From an uncultured Rhizobiaceae bacterium (lineage in GTDB: Bacteria; Pseudomonadota; Alphaproteobacteria; Rhizobiales; Rhizobiaceae): a stretch of 64,000 nucleotides of DNA. Both the position numbers and the translations under genes were made by a program. Where the stretch lies: positions 124,001 through 188,000 of the forward strand of contig CATQIJ010000013.1 of NCBI GenBank assembly GCA_958296345.1, written 5' to 3'. The notes beneath the pieces are model-generated. The model searched no databases, had not been told where the DNA came from, and saw only the letters and a list, made by a program, of their open reading frames with translations. Positions 29,501-38,661 of this stretch are shown here, one piece after another. Each line of letters starts with the position of its first letter. Position 1 is the first letter of the stretch.

Positions 29501-32263
29501 TATCTACATTACCAGCCACACCGTTAACCTGAGATATTGTGAGGATATCACTCCCATCTGCGTCCGCATCAGGACCATTCCCGTTATCAACCAAAACATT
29601 GGCAGATAAAACACTGTTTTCATCTATGCTTGTTATATCATCTTGAGCAATTGGCTGGTCATTTACGCCGTCAATTGTTACGTTAACAGTCGCCGTATCA
29701 AAGCCGCCATTACCATCTGAGACTTCATAGGTGAAACTGTCATTTGCCGTTTCACCTGCTGCAAGGCTCTCAAATTGACCATTAGGATTGTAAGAATACG
29801 TGCCATTTGAGTTCACTGTTAAAAGTGCTCCTGATGGTAGCATGATCTGATTGCCAACATTTGTTACAATGCCATTAACTCTTGTAACTGTGAGCGCATC
29901 GTTTTCTGCGTCACTATCTTGACTATTTCCATTATCGGCTAAAACACTATCATTTAAGATTGTATCTTCGGTTGTTATTTCTGTATCATCTTGAGCAATT
30001 GGGGCATCATTAATACCGTCAATTGTGATCGTAACTGTTGCTGTATCAAAACCACCATTACCGTCCGAAATTTGATAGGTAAAACTATCATTTGCTGTGG
30101 CACCTGCTGCAAGATTATCAAACTGCATGTTCGGATCATAATCATAAGAGCCATCTGGATTAACTGTTAGCAAAGCACCAGAAGCTAAAGTAATTTGCGT
30201 GCCTACATTTGCAGCAACGCCATTGACTTGCGTAACAGTAAACGCATCGCCCTCAGGATCTGAATCTGCTCCAGAACCATTGTCTGAAAATAAATTTCCG
30301 TTAAGGGAGGCATCTTCAGTCGCAGCAAGTGCATCATCCACAGCATCGGGCGCAAAGTTCACTGCATCCGTGATTGTAATATTGGCAAATGTAACGGCTG
30401 AACTGCCATTTCCATCCGTTACTTCATAAGTAAATGCATCGTTGGCAGGATTGACACCATCCCCTTCCACAGTCAAATTTCCATCTGCACCCACAGTTAC
30501 AGTTACGCCTGATGCGAGCGTAACAACACTACCAACGCCTACCGGCTCACCCAGAATATGAGTGACGGTCAGCGTATCGCCCTGAAGATCGTGGTCATTG
30601 GCCGTCACATCTATGGTTTGAGGCACATTGGTTGGTGTATTAAAATTGTCTTGTTCGGCGACCAGAACCGTCTGTCCTGAGTCTGCTTTGACAAACATCC
30701 AGGAATCCCAGCCTGGATCGCCCGTATCAGCAATGCCAATTTTAATTGTATTTTGCTGGCCAACAATGACATCGAAGGTTACTGGAATGGTAATGGTAAA
30801 CCCGTCCATCTGCGTATTAAACGCTGAATTTTCATTGTTGACATATAATGACGGGTTGGCGGATTCAAAGCCAGCGCTCGTATGCTCAGGGTTTGGATCA
30901 AATGTTGGTGATCCAAAGCCAGGATTAAACGTTGCGGCATCATTGATGGTGTCAATGCCGACTGCCAATCCATTTGGCACCGTTGCCTGGTTAGCTCCAT
31001 TTACAATAACAGCCAATGTGTCGTTCACGTTGCCATAAACAAACTCATTATATTCATCAGAACCGAACACAATCTGTATTGTCATTCGGCCAACATCGCC
31101 GGCCGAAGCGCCTGGTGGTACATCAGGTGTAAAAGTGACTTCCAAAAACGACGCATCGAATGTGTTGTTGCCAGCCAGCTCGTCGAAATCACCATCCCCA
31201 TCTATTCCTGCTGGGTTTTCTGAGTAGTCCGAAGCATTGTTTGGAGCTTGAACTGACGCAGCAGAGCCAGTTGAGAATATGGCACCTTCTGTAAACGAGA
31301 TGATATCGCTTCCAAAGCTTGCGCCTGCGCCAGTGACAAAAGTTCCCGCCTGCGCTGCTGTACCAGAATAGGCAGCTGAGTTGATCGTTACACCGTCACC
31401 AAATATTTGAGCAGCAAGCAAGTCTACTGCAGGACTTGTAACGCCTGCTCCGCTGACCCCGACATCGGTTATCGCTAGGTCCAGAGTTCCGGCCACGATG
31501 TCGGCGAAATAGGAACAATATCCACTTCACCTGAGGTAATCTCCAAGTCCCAATCACCACCAAGACTTGCAGCACCTGTTAGGTCTTCCGATGCGGCAAC
31601 ATCAGCGCCTGTGGCATTTGCTAAAGCCGTGACAGCAGATTCACCGCGTGCTGACGCCCCAAAATCACAACCATAAATCAAGATATCCGCATCTACAGAA
31701 AGCACATCTCGAATAATTTCCATCTCATCTGAATGATGCCCGTTCATTGACGCTTCTGTTAGCTTTGCGCTACCTAACTCGAGTGTTCCTGACCTGCCAT
31801 GCGAAATGATATGGATAGCGTCTAAATTTTCTCGCCCTTCAAGCGCTGCTGCAATCTGCTCAACACCGTCAGTCCGAGCATCAAGAATAACAACTTCAAT
31901 AGAAGCGTCTACTTCTTGAAGGAGGGCATCAAAATTTTCTACGCCGCTATCAATAAATATAATTTCATTGCGGGCAGATGTTTTATTTGCCTGCGCTTCA
32001 TCTGCTTCACTAATGGCTCTTACTATTGCTGTTATGTCATCTTCGATAACAGGGTTTTGCCAGTTTTCTGCTTGTTCAATAGCAATGTGATCTGAGACTG
32101 TATCAGCGGTTTCTACACCTGCTGCATCAAGTAGAAGTCTGGGCTCAAGTACCATACGTTGCGATGTATCAATACCAGGAATACCTAGCATCTTATTTAA
32201 TTGTTTATCACTAGATAATAATTCAGCAGTCGTGCTTTTATCTTTAAACGCTTTGTTACTCAT
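26593..32263 (-). pseudogene. Giant DUF4347 / choice-of-anchor L / VCBS-cadherin surface protein, disrupted
   Basis: Four frames form one protein of about 1890 codons. The N-terminus has the LEPRLLLDAAG motif then a DUF4347 domain (IHIISHGRSGTLELGS, DILIYGCDFG, LGGDWDLEI). A choice-of-anchor L domain follows (VFGSDEYNEFVYGNVNDTLAV), then three near-identical VCBS units, alternating He_PIG Ig-like units (GLMLDPNTGIITGT type), two more VCBS-like units and an acidic C-terminal domain with a charged helix. No RTX nonapeptides are seen. Lesions: one G missing at about 31493, an in-frame TAG at 29127-29129 and one A missing at about 28221. ATG 32263 is chosen for its GAGG site. It is probably an exported adhesin, served by the genes that follow. 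Confidence 0.85.
29300..30245 (-). repeat. Three tandem VCBS-type repeats of about 350 bp
   Basis: Units of about 115 residues start near 30240, 29895 and 29545 (minus strand). Each contains ASGALLTVN or PSGALLTVN, FTYQISDGNGGFDTATV and a linker NDAPIAQDD. By eye they are about 70% identical at protein level, with DNA blocks of 20 or more bases nearly unchanged, so recombination can change the copy number. Confidence 0.8.
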
Positions 32264-32393
32264 AGATGCCTCGTTCAACGTGGTCCCTGCCACTTCAGAT
32301 GCACCCGCCCTTTTATACACAACTATAGGTTGTATATTACCAAAAAGTTAACAGTCAAGATAATTCGAAAAACTTCATATTAATGACTCAAAA

Positions 32394-32813
32394 TCAAAGA
32401 CTTGGAGGAATTGAATAAGTAGCAGTTGCGTGGGCAACAAGCGTTTTATTCATTTTTGAGCGAATCGATATTTCACACACAGCTAGACGTTTGCCTAGCT
32501 TTAACAGTTGAGAATCAGCAATAAGGTCACCTTCAGGCTTTGATATAAAATTGATGTTTAGGTTGGTTGTCACCGCAAGAGCAACTTTTCCAATATGCGC
32601 CAATACAATCAGATAACTAGCACAATCTGCTAGTGTAAACATTGTAGGCCCTGAAACAGTACCTCCTGGTCTAAGGTGCGCATCAGCAATTTTCATTGAA
32701 ACAGAAATTTTACCTGTCTCTAAATTTTCAATTTTAAAGCCATAGTCAGATACTTGAGGAAAGACTTGCTCTATATAAGCTTCAACTTCATTCGCATTCA
32801 TTTCAAGTTTCAT
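32394..32813 (-). CDS. PaaI-family hotdog thioesterase
   Basis: A 139-residue hotdog-fold thioesterase. The core is HLRPGGTVSGPTMFTLADCASYLIVLAHIG, containing the GG-x-tVSG-x-x-x-F-x-LAD pattern with the catalytic Asp, followed by TTNLNINFISKPEGDLIA. Such enzymes hydrolyse (hydroxy)phenylacetyl- or other acyl-CoAs. The start ATG 32813 is preferred over the upstream 32870 because GGGGAA precedes it and it matches family length. It is a single gene downstream of nothing on its strand, divergent from the DUF938 gene. Confidence 0.85.
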   Translation of the reverse strand: MKLEMNANEVEAYIEQVFPQVSDYGFKIENLETGKISVSMKIADAHLRPGGTVSGPTMFTLADCASYLIVLAHIGKVALAVTTNLNINFISKPEGDLIADSQLLKLGKRLAVCEISIRSKMNKTLVAHATATYSIPPSL

Positions 32814-32908
32814 GATGATAATTCCCCAAGTGAGTAAATAAATATTAGCGCGAGCCTTGTGACCATGCAAACATGCATTTTAGCAAAATCAATTGGAATA
32901 TTAACAAA

Positions 32909-33518
32909 ATGAATGACATCAGACGCGACTCCCCTTCCTTCCATCGCAATATAGAGCCCATCACACAAAAGCTCAGTGAGGTTCTTCCTGAAAATTGCAG
33001 TCATGTACTTGAGATTGGAAGCGGATCTGGTCAACACTCAGAAAGGTTTGCAAGAGAATTTCCTCAGCTAACGTTTCAGCCTACAGAATATGGATCAGAG
33101 AACCTTGACAGTATTGATAGCTGGTGTGATCAATATTTGAATGTTTTACCTGCGATGCAATTAGATGTGATGAATAAAAATTGGTTTCCTAAAGGCTCGC
33201 AAAAATTTGATGCATTGATTTGCTTTAATGTGATCCACATCACCCCTTGGGAAGTAACCGAGGCAATATTTAAAAAATGGCAACCCATGCATGATGGATC
33301 CTTGTCAGGTTATTTTTTATGGACCGTTTAAAGTTGATGGAAAACATACTAGCGAGAGTAACGCTGAGTTTGAAAAATGGCTCACAGATAAAGATGCTTC
33401 ATACGGCATAAGAGACATTGCTGAGATTGATGCTGTGGCAAAAGCTAACGGGTTTAAACTTATTGAAAGCCATATGATGCCTTCAAATAATTTTTTGAAT
33501 ATTTTTACTCGCAACTGA
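32909..33518 (+). pseudogene. DUF938 SAM-dependent methyltransferase, frameshifted
   Basis: One DUF938 protein (202 residues corrected) is split over two frames. Motif I is VLEIGSGSGQHSERFA; further landmarks are TFQPTEYG, ALICFNVIHITPW and, in the second frame, FYGPFKVDGKHTSESNAEFEKWL and MPSNNFLNIF. The frame changes at a T6 run (33313-33318), where five T restore GYFYGPF. ATG 32909 (MNDIRRDSPSFHRN) fits family N-termini; an in-frame ATG at 32873 is possible. The family's substrate is unknown. Confidence 0.85.
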
Positions 33519-33523
33519 ATTTA

Positions 33524-34378
33524 CTATTGTTGGTTTAATGCCCAATCATAAACATAATAATCAATCTTAGTTTTGCCAGCCAGCTTTTGCTTTAGATTAT
33601 CATTTGCATATTGTTTGATGTGATTGAGCACGCCTTTCTCGCCCCCAAAATCTTCTGAATACCAAAAATAGATTTTTGATGCTGTAAGTTTACCATTTTG
33701 AATTTGGATACCGCGCGGATGATTTACAAAATTAACTGCGGCTTTATTCAGCTGAGCATTCAAGGTTTTCCCCCTGTAAGCCTTACCACTAAGATTAGGG
33801 CAACTGATAGCAGCGCAATTAAAAGCATAATGAAGACGTGGATCATTCCAAATAGGACGAACAATGCCACTTTCAATTATATCCAGCGTAAGCGCCTGCC
33901 CGTTTACTTTTGCAATTTTATCATTGAATGGCCCTTTTAAATCCAAGGGATTGGACTTGATATCTAGTATAGATTTTATGGGATAATTTTTGATACCAAC
34001 ATTGACAGTGCTAGCATTATACAAATTTATCCAAAATGCATATTGCTCATTCTTATTCAGCTTAGTGACATCTATTGCTTGAAGCGCCGAAAGATATGAC
34101 TGAAGCGCTAATTTGTCTGCACTACTGACGCTTTTATAAGCTAGGCGGTTAATGCCAACATCATCCGCTTTAAGATATTTTGCCAGAAAACCATCCCAGG
34201 CGGAGTGATCAATTTCTTGCGTAGAAGAAGGATCATGTTTCTTCCAAATTGAGTTTGCTAGTTTGGATTTTGCAATGAAAATTTTTTCGATTGCAAGTTG
34301 AGCATGACTAATAGCCGGGAATAAAAACGTAGGTAACCCAACCACTAAAGCAATAAAAGTTGATTTTTTTAACAGCAT
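33524..34378 (-). CDS. Exported DUF547 protein
   Basis: A 284-residue exported protein with a signal peptide (MLLKKSTFIALVVGLPTFLF..., cleavage after SHA). The DUF547 core is present: KNEQYAFWINLYNASTVNVGI, then LTLDIIESGIVRPIWNDPRLHYAFNCAAISCPNL and AVNFVNHPRGI (landmarks FNCAAISCP). The Cys in AISCPNL is conserved in the family and suggests an enzymatic or thiol role, but no function is established. The start is ATG 34378 (GGAAAC upstream) instead of 34420. Confidence 0.85.
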   Translation of the reverse strand: MLLKKSTFIALVVGLPTFLFPAISHAQLAIEKIFIAKSKLANSIWKKHDPSSTQEIDHSAWDGFLAKYLKADDVGINRLAYKSVSSADKLALQSYLSALQAIDVTKLNKNEQYAFWINLYNASTVNVGIKNYPIKSILDIKSNPLDLKGPFNDKIAKVNGQALTLDIIESGIVRPIWNDPRLHYAFNCAAISCPNLSGKAYRGKTLNAQLNKAAVNFVNHPRGIQIQNGKLTASKIYFWYSEDFGGEKGVLNHIKQYANDNLKQKLAGKTKIDYYVYDWALNQQ

Positions 34379-34478
34379 ATTGTTTCCATTAAAATTAACT
34401 CGATCAACATCTATGATCACAGTTTTAAATTTAATGTCGACACACCTTCTTGCACAATTTTGTTAAATGCAATCGCGT

Positions 34479-35264
34479 TTATGTTATCCAATTTGGCTTT
34501 CGTTTTTCAAAAAATGCTCCGACACCCTCTAGGGCTTCTGGAGTTTCCCAAGCATCAGCAAGTGCAGTGGCAGATCGCAACATAGCGCTTTTATCTATAA
34601 TAGGGCCAAGCGATCTTGCGTAACCTTTTGCTCTTGCGACAGCACCTGGGGCAGTAGACATATAAGGCAAGATTTCTGCTTCAACGCAATCATCCAATTC
34701 CTCTGCAGAAACAGCTTTTGCAAGTAAATCTAAATTCACCGCTTCTGCTCCATCAAACCACTTTCCTGACATAAATACTCTTCGTGCTTTACCTTCTCCC
34801 ATTCGGGCAACTACATATGGGCTTATCGTCGCGGGAATTAATCCAAGACGCGTTTCTGTTAAAGCAAACTTTGCATCTTTCACGCCAATTGCAACGTCAC
34901 AAACAGCCATCATACCAATGCCGCCGCCAAATGCTTGCCCCTGAACGCGCCCGATAAGTGGCTTTGGAAATTCATTTAGATCGCGCAGCATTGTTGCAAG
35001 TTTCATTGCTTCTGCGATGCGTGTTTCACGCGTTGCAGAAAATTGCTCACGCATCCAACCAAGATCGCCACCTGCACAAAAGCTTTTACCCTCACCTGTT
35101 AAAATAACAGCTCGAACTTTATCATCTGTGCCTAGGTGTTTTATGGCTTGCGTTAGCTCAGCAATCATAAGCGCCGACATCGCATTATGTTTGTCAGGTT
35201 GATTTAAAGTTAAAGTTGCTACGCCACGTTCATCTGCTTCTAATTTTATTGTTTCATAGGTCAT
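34479..35264 (-). CDS. liuC: Enoyl-CoA hydratase (methylglutaconyl-CoA hydratase)
   Basis: A 261-residue crotonase-fold protein, with oxyanion-hole regions GEGKSFCAGGDLGWM and QGQAFGGGIGMMAVCD and the catalytic-Glu segment FALTETRLGLIPATISPYV. Being last in the isovalerate/leucine operon and overlapping the HMG-CoA lyase gene by 4 bp (ATGA), it most likely hydrates 3-methylglutaconyl-CoA to HMG-CoA. A general enoyl-CoA hydratase cannot be excluded from sequence alone. Confidence 0.9.
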   Translation of the reverse strand: MTYETIKLEADERGVATLTLNQPDKHNAMSALMIAELTQAIKHLGTDDKVRAVILTGEGKSFCAGGDLGWMREQFSATRETRIAEAMKLATMLRDLNEFPKPLIGRVQGQAFGGGIGMMAVCDVAIGVKDAKFALTETRLGLIPATISPYVVARMGEGKARRVFMSGKWFDGAEAVNLDLLAKAVSAEELDDCVEAEILPYMSTAPGAVARAKGYARSLGPIIDKSAMLRSATALADAWETPEALEGVGAFFEKRKPNWIT

Positions 35265-36124
35265 GACGTGTTCCTTAATGATAAAGCAAACGCTTCTACT
35301 GTTTTGAGTTTTTCGATATCAATGCCTGTTGTGAAGCCTTTATCATGCAGTAAGTTTACAACTGATCCCGTTGCAACATTACCAGCAGCACCTGGTGCAT
35401 ACGGGCAACCACCCAATCCACCAACAGATGAATCAAAAGTACAAAGACCTCTTTCCAGACTTACTTCAATATTTAAAAGTGCTCGACCGCATGTATCGTG
35501 ATAATGACCAGCAAGCTTTTCTGCAGGAACAACGTCAAGAACAGTATCCAGCATGGCAGAAATTTTTTCTGGTGTTGCTTGACCTATCGTATCGCCAAGT
35601 GAAATTTCATAACAGCCTGCACTTAACAATTGCTCTGCCATCCAAGCAACCTTTTGTGGTGGTGTTGCTCCATCATAAGGGCAATCAGTGATACAAGAAA
35701 TATAACCACGAACTGGTATTCCACCCTCACGCGCTGCTTTTGTTATCGGAATAAATCTTTCGATTGTTTCTGCAATCGAAGCGTTCACATTTGCTTGGCT
35801 AAAGCCTTCACTTGCAGAGCCAAAAATAGCTACTTCGTCAGCCTTTGATTGTTTTGCATGTTCATAGCCTTTTAAGTTTGGCGTTAGAACCGCATAGTCA
35901 ATGCTGTCTTTTCGTGTGATGCCCGCCATAACTTCTGAAGCATCTGCCATTTGCGGAACCCACTTTGGCGATACAAAAGCCGTTGCCTCAATCTTTGAAA
36001 ATCCGCAATCAGAAAGCATATCTATTAGTGTGATTTTTTGCTCTGCTGGGATCATAGCTTTCTCATTTTGCAGACCATCCCGAGCGCCTACTTCAAAGAT
36101 AGTTACATGGGATTGATCAGCCAT
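35261..36124 (-). CDS. liuE: Hydroxymethylglutaryl-CoA lyase
   Basis: A 287-residue TIM-barrel lyase that cleaves HMG-CoA to acetoacetate and acetyl-CoA, the last step of leucine breakdown. Motifs: EVGARDGLQNE at the N-terminus (metal Asp), KIEATAFVSPKWVPQMAD, GYISCITDCPYDG, HYHDTCGRAL (metal His pair) and the catalytic-Cys loop GGLGGCPYAPGAAGNVAT. ATG 36124 overlaps the mccA stop and gives the family N-terminus MADQSHVTIFEV; the longer frame from 36184 lies inside mccA and is unlikely. Confidence 0.95.
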   Translation of the reverse strand: MADQSHVTIFEVGARDGLQNEKAMIPAEQKITLIDMLSDCGFSKIEATAFVSPKWVPQMADASEVMAGITRKDSIDYAVLTPNLKGYEHAKQSKADEVAIFGSASEGFSQANVNASIAETIERFIPITKAAREGGIPVRGYISCITDCPYDGATPPQKVAWMAEQLLSAGCYEISLGDTIGQATPEKISAMLDTVLDVVPAEKLAGHYHDTCGRALLNIEVSLERGLCTFDSSVGGLGGCPYAPGAAGNVATGSVVNLLHDKGFTTGIDIEKLKTVEAFALSLRNTS

Positions 36125-38108
36125 CCGCTTCTTCCAATACGATAAGAATTGTTCCATCCTGCACTTGATCACCAGCAGCAACATTTAATTCTGCAATGAC
36201 CCCCTCGCGCGGCGCTGTGAGTGTATGTTCCATCTTCATCGCTTCAAGAATAATTAGCGCTTCACCCTCGCTTACCTTTTGGCCAGAGCTAACGTTAACT
36301 TGCTTTACCAAGCCTGGCATTGGAGCAATCACAGTGTTACCACCGCCAGTTCCTTGAGCCGCCCCTTCTAATGGATCTGGAATAGTAAATTCAAATGTTC
36401 CTTCATCCGTAAAGATAGCAACTTTATTTTTAAAGCTGTGGGTTTCAGGACTGTCGTCTTGCGATTTACATTCAAGGTCAGTGAACCATTTGCAAAATGT
36501 ATTGTCTCCGCGCTTAACAGCACATTGCCAAACTTCGCCATGGCGACGAATTTGAACTTGGAAAACTTCATCTCCATAGTTTAGTTTTTGCGTCCAAATT
36601 GGTGCTTTCCAATTTGAAAAACCTGCCAGAACATCAAACGGGTCTGTCTCACCCATGCCTGTATCGACGCCTTTGCCATTTGGTGTGAATGGCATTTGGA
36701 GCGCTTCTTTTGCAGCCAATGCAATTAACTCATCAGGTAATTCAACTGGCTTGGTTAAGCTTTCGATGTCACGCTCGATTAGACCTGTATCAACATCGCC
36801 TTTTGCAAAACCTTCATGTACACAAAGAGCTCGCAAAAAAGCCGCGTTTGTTACTGTGCCAGCAATGCGCGTCTCACCAAGAGCCGTTTCTAAATCGCTT
36901 AATGCTTCTTCGCGTGTTTCAGCATACGTAATAACTTTTGCAATCATCGGATCATAGAATGGCGTAATCGTATCGCCCTCTATGACGCCTGAATCATTAC
37001 GGGCATTGTCTGAAAACTCAAGATATTCCAGCGTGCCTGTTGCGGGTAAAAATCCCTTTGGTACGTCTTCAGCATAGAGCCTTGCTTCAAAAGCATGGGC
37101 ATTAATTGAAAGTTCATCCTGAAACATTGGAAGATAGCCATCATTGGCAACTATTAATTGCCATTCAACTAAATCAACACCCGTAATTACTTCTGTGACA
37201 GGGTGTTCAACTTGTAATCTGGTATTCATTTCCATGAACCAGAAACCATCTGAGTATAATCCTTGCGAACCATCAACGATAAATTCGATTGTCCCAGCGC
37301 CTGCATAGTCAATTGCCTTTGCAGCTTTTACTGCGGCCTCGCCCATTGCAGAGCGCATCTCATCGCTCATGCCAGGTGCCGGTGCTTCTTCGATTACTTT
37401 TTGGTGGCGACGCTGGAGTGAACAATCGCGCTCAAACAAATGCACAACATTGCCGTGCTTATCTCCAAAAACTTGTATCTCTATGTGGCGCGGGGCAGTA
37501 ATATATTTTTCAATCAGAACATGCCCATCGCCGAAGCTTGCTTCGCCTTCACGTTGCGCACCAATTAGGCTTGCAGCAAAGTCTTTTGGGTCTTCAACTT
37601 TACGCATACCCTTACCGCCGCCACCAGCACGCGCTTTAATTAAAACTGGGTAACCGATTTCATTTGCCTTTGCGGCTAAAAATCCAGCGTCTTGCATATC
37701 CCCATGATACCCTGGCACAACAGGAACATTTGCTTTTTCCATCAAAACTTTGGCTGCATCTTTTAAGCCCATTGCACGAATAGCATCTGCTGATGGGCCA
37801 ATAAATATCAACCCTGCTTCTTCGACGCTTTCCACAAAATTTGGGTTTTCCGATAAAAATCCATAACCTGGGTGAATAGCTTCAGCGCCTGTATCTAAAG
37901 CAGCTTTAATAATTACATCGCCAAGCAAATAACTTTCGCCCACAGGTGCTGGCCCGATACGAACAGCTTCATCCGCCACCTGGACATGTTGTGCTTTAGC
38001 ATCTGCATCAGAATATACTGCAACGCAGTCGACACCCATGGCTTGCGCTGTCCTAATGATACGGCAAGCAATCTCGCCTCGATTTGCTATGAGAATTTTA
38101 GAAAACAT
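36117..38108 (-). CDS. liuD: Methylcrotonyl-CoA carboxylase, biotin carboxylase/carrier subunit
   Basis: The 663-residue alpha subunit has a biotin carboxylase domain (KILIANRGEIACRIIRTA at the N-terminus, ATP-grasp loop ARAGGGGKGMR, EMNTRLQVEHPVTE) and a C-terminal biotinyl domain with EAMKMEH about 40 residues before the end. It carboxylates biotin for the beta subunit in 3-methylcrotonyl-CoA carboxylation. The context (ivd, mccB, HMG-CoA lyase) favours MCC over propionyl- or acetyl-CoA carboxylase. It overlaps the preceding orphan gene by one base (TAATG). Confidence 0.95.
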   Translation of the reverse strand: MFSKILIANRGEIACRIIRTAQAMGVDCVAVYSDADAKAQHVQVADEAVRIGPAPVGESYLLGDVIIKAALDTGAEAIHPGYGFLSENPNFVESVEEAGLIFIGPSADAIRAMGLKDAAKVLMEKANVPVVPGYHGDMQDAGFLAAKANEIGYPVLIKARAGGGGKGMRKVEDPKDFAASLIGAQREGEASFGDGHVLIEKYITAPRHIEIQVFGDKHGNVVHLFERDCSLQRRHQKVIEEAPAPGMSDEMRSAMGEAAVKAAKAIDYAGAGTIEFIVDGSQGLYSDGFWFMEMNTRLQVEHPVTEVITGVDLVEWQLIVANDGYLPMFQDELSINAHAFEARLYAEDVPKGFLPATGTLEYLEFSDNARNDSGVIEGDTITPFYDPMIAKVITYAETREEALSDLETALGETRIAGTVTNAAFLRALCVHEGFAKGDVDTGLIERDIESLTKPVELPDELIALAAKEALQMPFTPNGKGVDTGMGETDPFDVLAGFSNWKAPIWTQKLNYGDEVFQVQIRRHGEVWQCAVKRGDNTFCKWFTDLECKSQDDSPETHSFKNKVAIFTDEGTFEFTIPDPLEGAAQGTGGGNTVIAPMPGLVKQVNVSSGQKVSEGEALIILEAMKMEHTLTAPREGVIAELNVAAGDQVQDGTILIVLEEADG

Positions 38109-38659
38109 TATCGAGTAATCTCCAGGCTAGGTAGGTCTATCAAGAGACGCTTACCATGAATTTCTGTATCTATTGGCTGGCCAGGTTTTGGAAAAAGGTG
38201 AAGTCCGTTTGATGTCGCAAACGGCGCTAAGATTGCGTAGATATGCGAAAACATTGCATCCGCATCGCGCCCATGTAGATTAATCGACCCCATATTATTG
38301 GCTTTATCAATTGAATGAAGATCAATCTCAACGGACTTTGAGTTTCTAATCAATTCGATTAGCGCATCTTCGATCTCGTGCAGAATTTTATAATTACCCT
38401 CGCGGATAGGAACATCAATAAAGAGGTTCTGCCGCGTACGCTCAGCATCAAAAACCTTACGATCGGTATATTTCCAAGCCCACACACCGCGCCCCAAAAG
38501 CACTGCGCCATACATCATGCCTGCGAGCAAAATATACTTTGTAATATCGCCAACCTGATATTCAAGCGAACTATAAAGGACGGCTCCAAAACCAAAAATA
38601 ATAGCACCAGAAAGCATCTGCTCCCCACCCGGTGTTTTTGAGATACGGTCGTTATTCAT
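38108..38659 (-). CDS. Uncharacterised two-helix membrane protein inside the leucine operon
   Basis: About 183 residues, with no family I recognise. Two membrane helices occupy about residues 17-62 (LSGAIIFGFGAVLYSSLEY and YILLAGMMYGAVLLGRGVW). A soluble C-terminal domain follows (about 75-180) with EIEDALIELIRNSKSVEIDLHSID and LPSLEITR. It lies between mccB and mccA, with translational overlaps on both sides, so it is made with the carboxylase. ATG 38659 has AGGA at 7-nt spacing; ATG 38662 and GTG 38665 are also in frame. It could anchor the carboxylase at the membrane, which is speculation. Confidence 0.75.
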   Translation of the reverse strand: MNNDRISKTPGGEQMLSGAIIFGFGAVLYSSLEYQVGDITKYILLAGMMYGAVLLGRGVWAWKYTDRKVFDAERTRQNLFIDVPIREGNYKILHEIEDALIELIRNSKSVEIDLHSIDKANNMGSINLHGRDADAMFSHIYAILAPFATSNGLHLFPKPGQPIDTEIHGKRLLIDLPSLEITR

Positions 38660-38661
38660 CA

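Noticed and set aside
29300-30245. CRISPR-like periodic repeats
   Set aside because: The repeat period is about 350 bp and lies within coding VCBS units; there are no short repeat-spacer structures.
26593-32263. RTX toxin with calcium-binding nonapeptides
   Set aside because: No GGxGxDxxx repeats were found; the Asp-rich segments are VCBS and He_PIG linkers.
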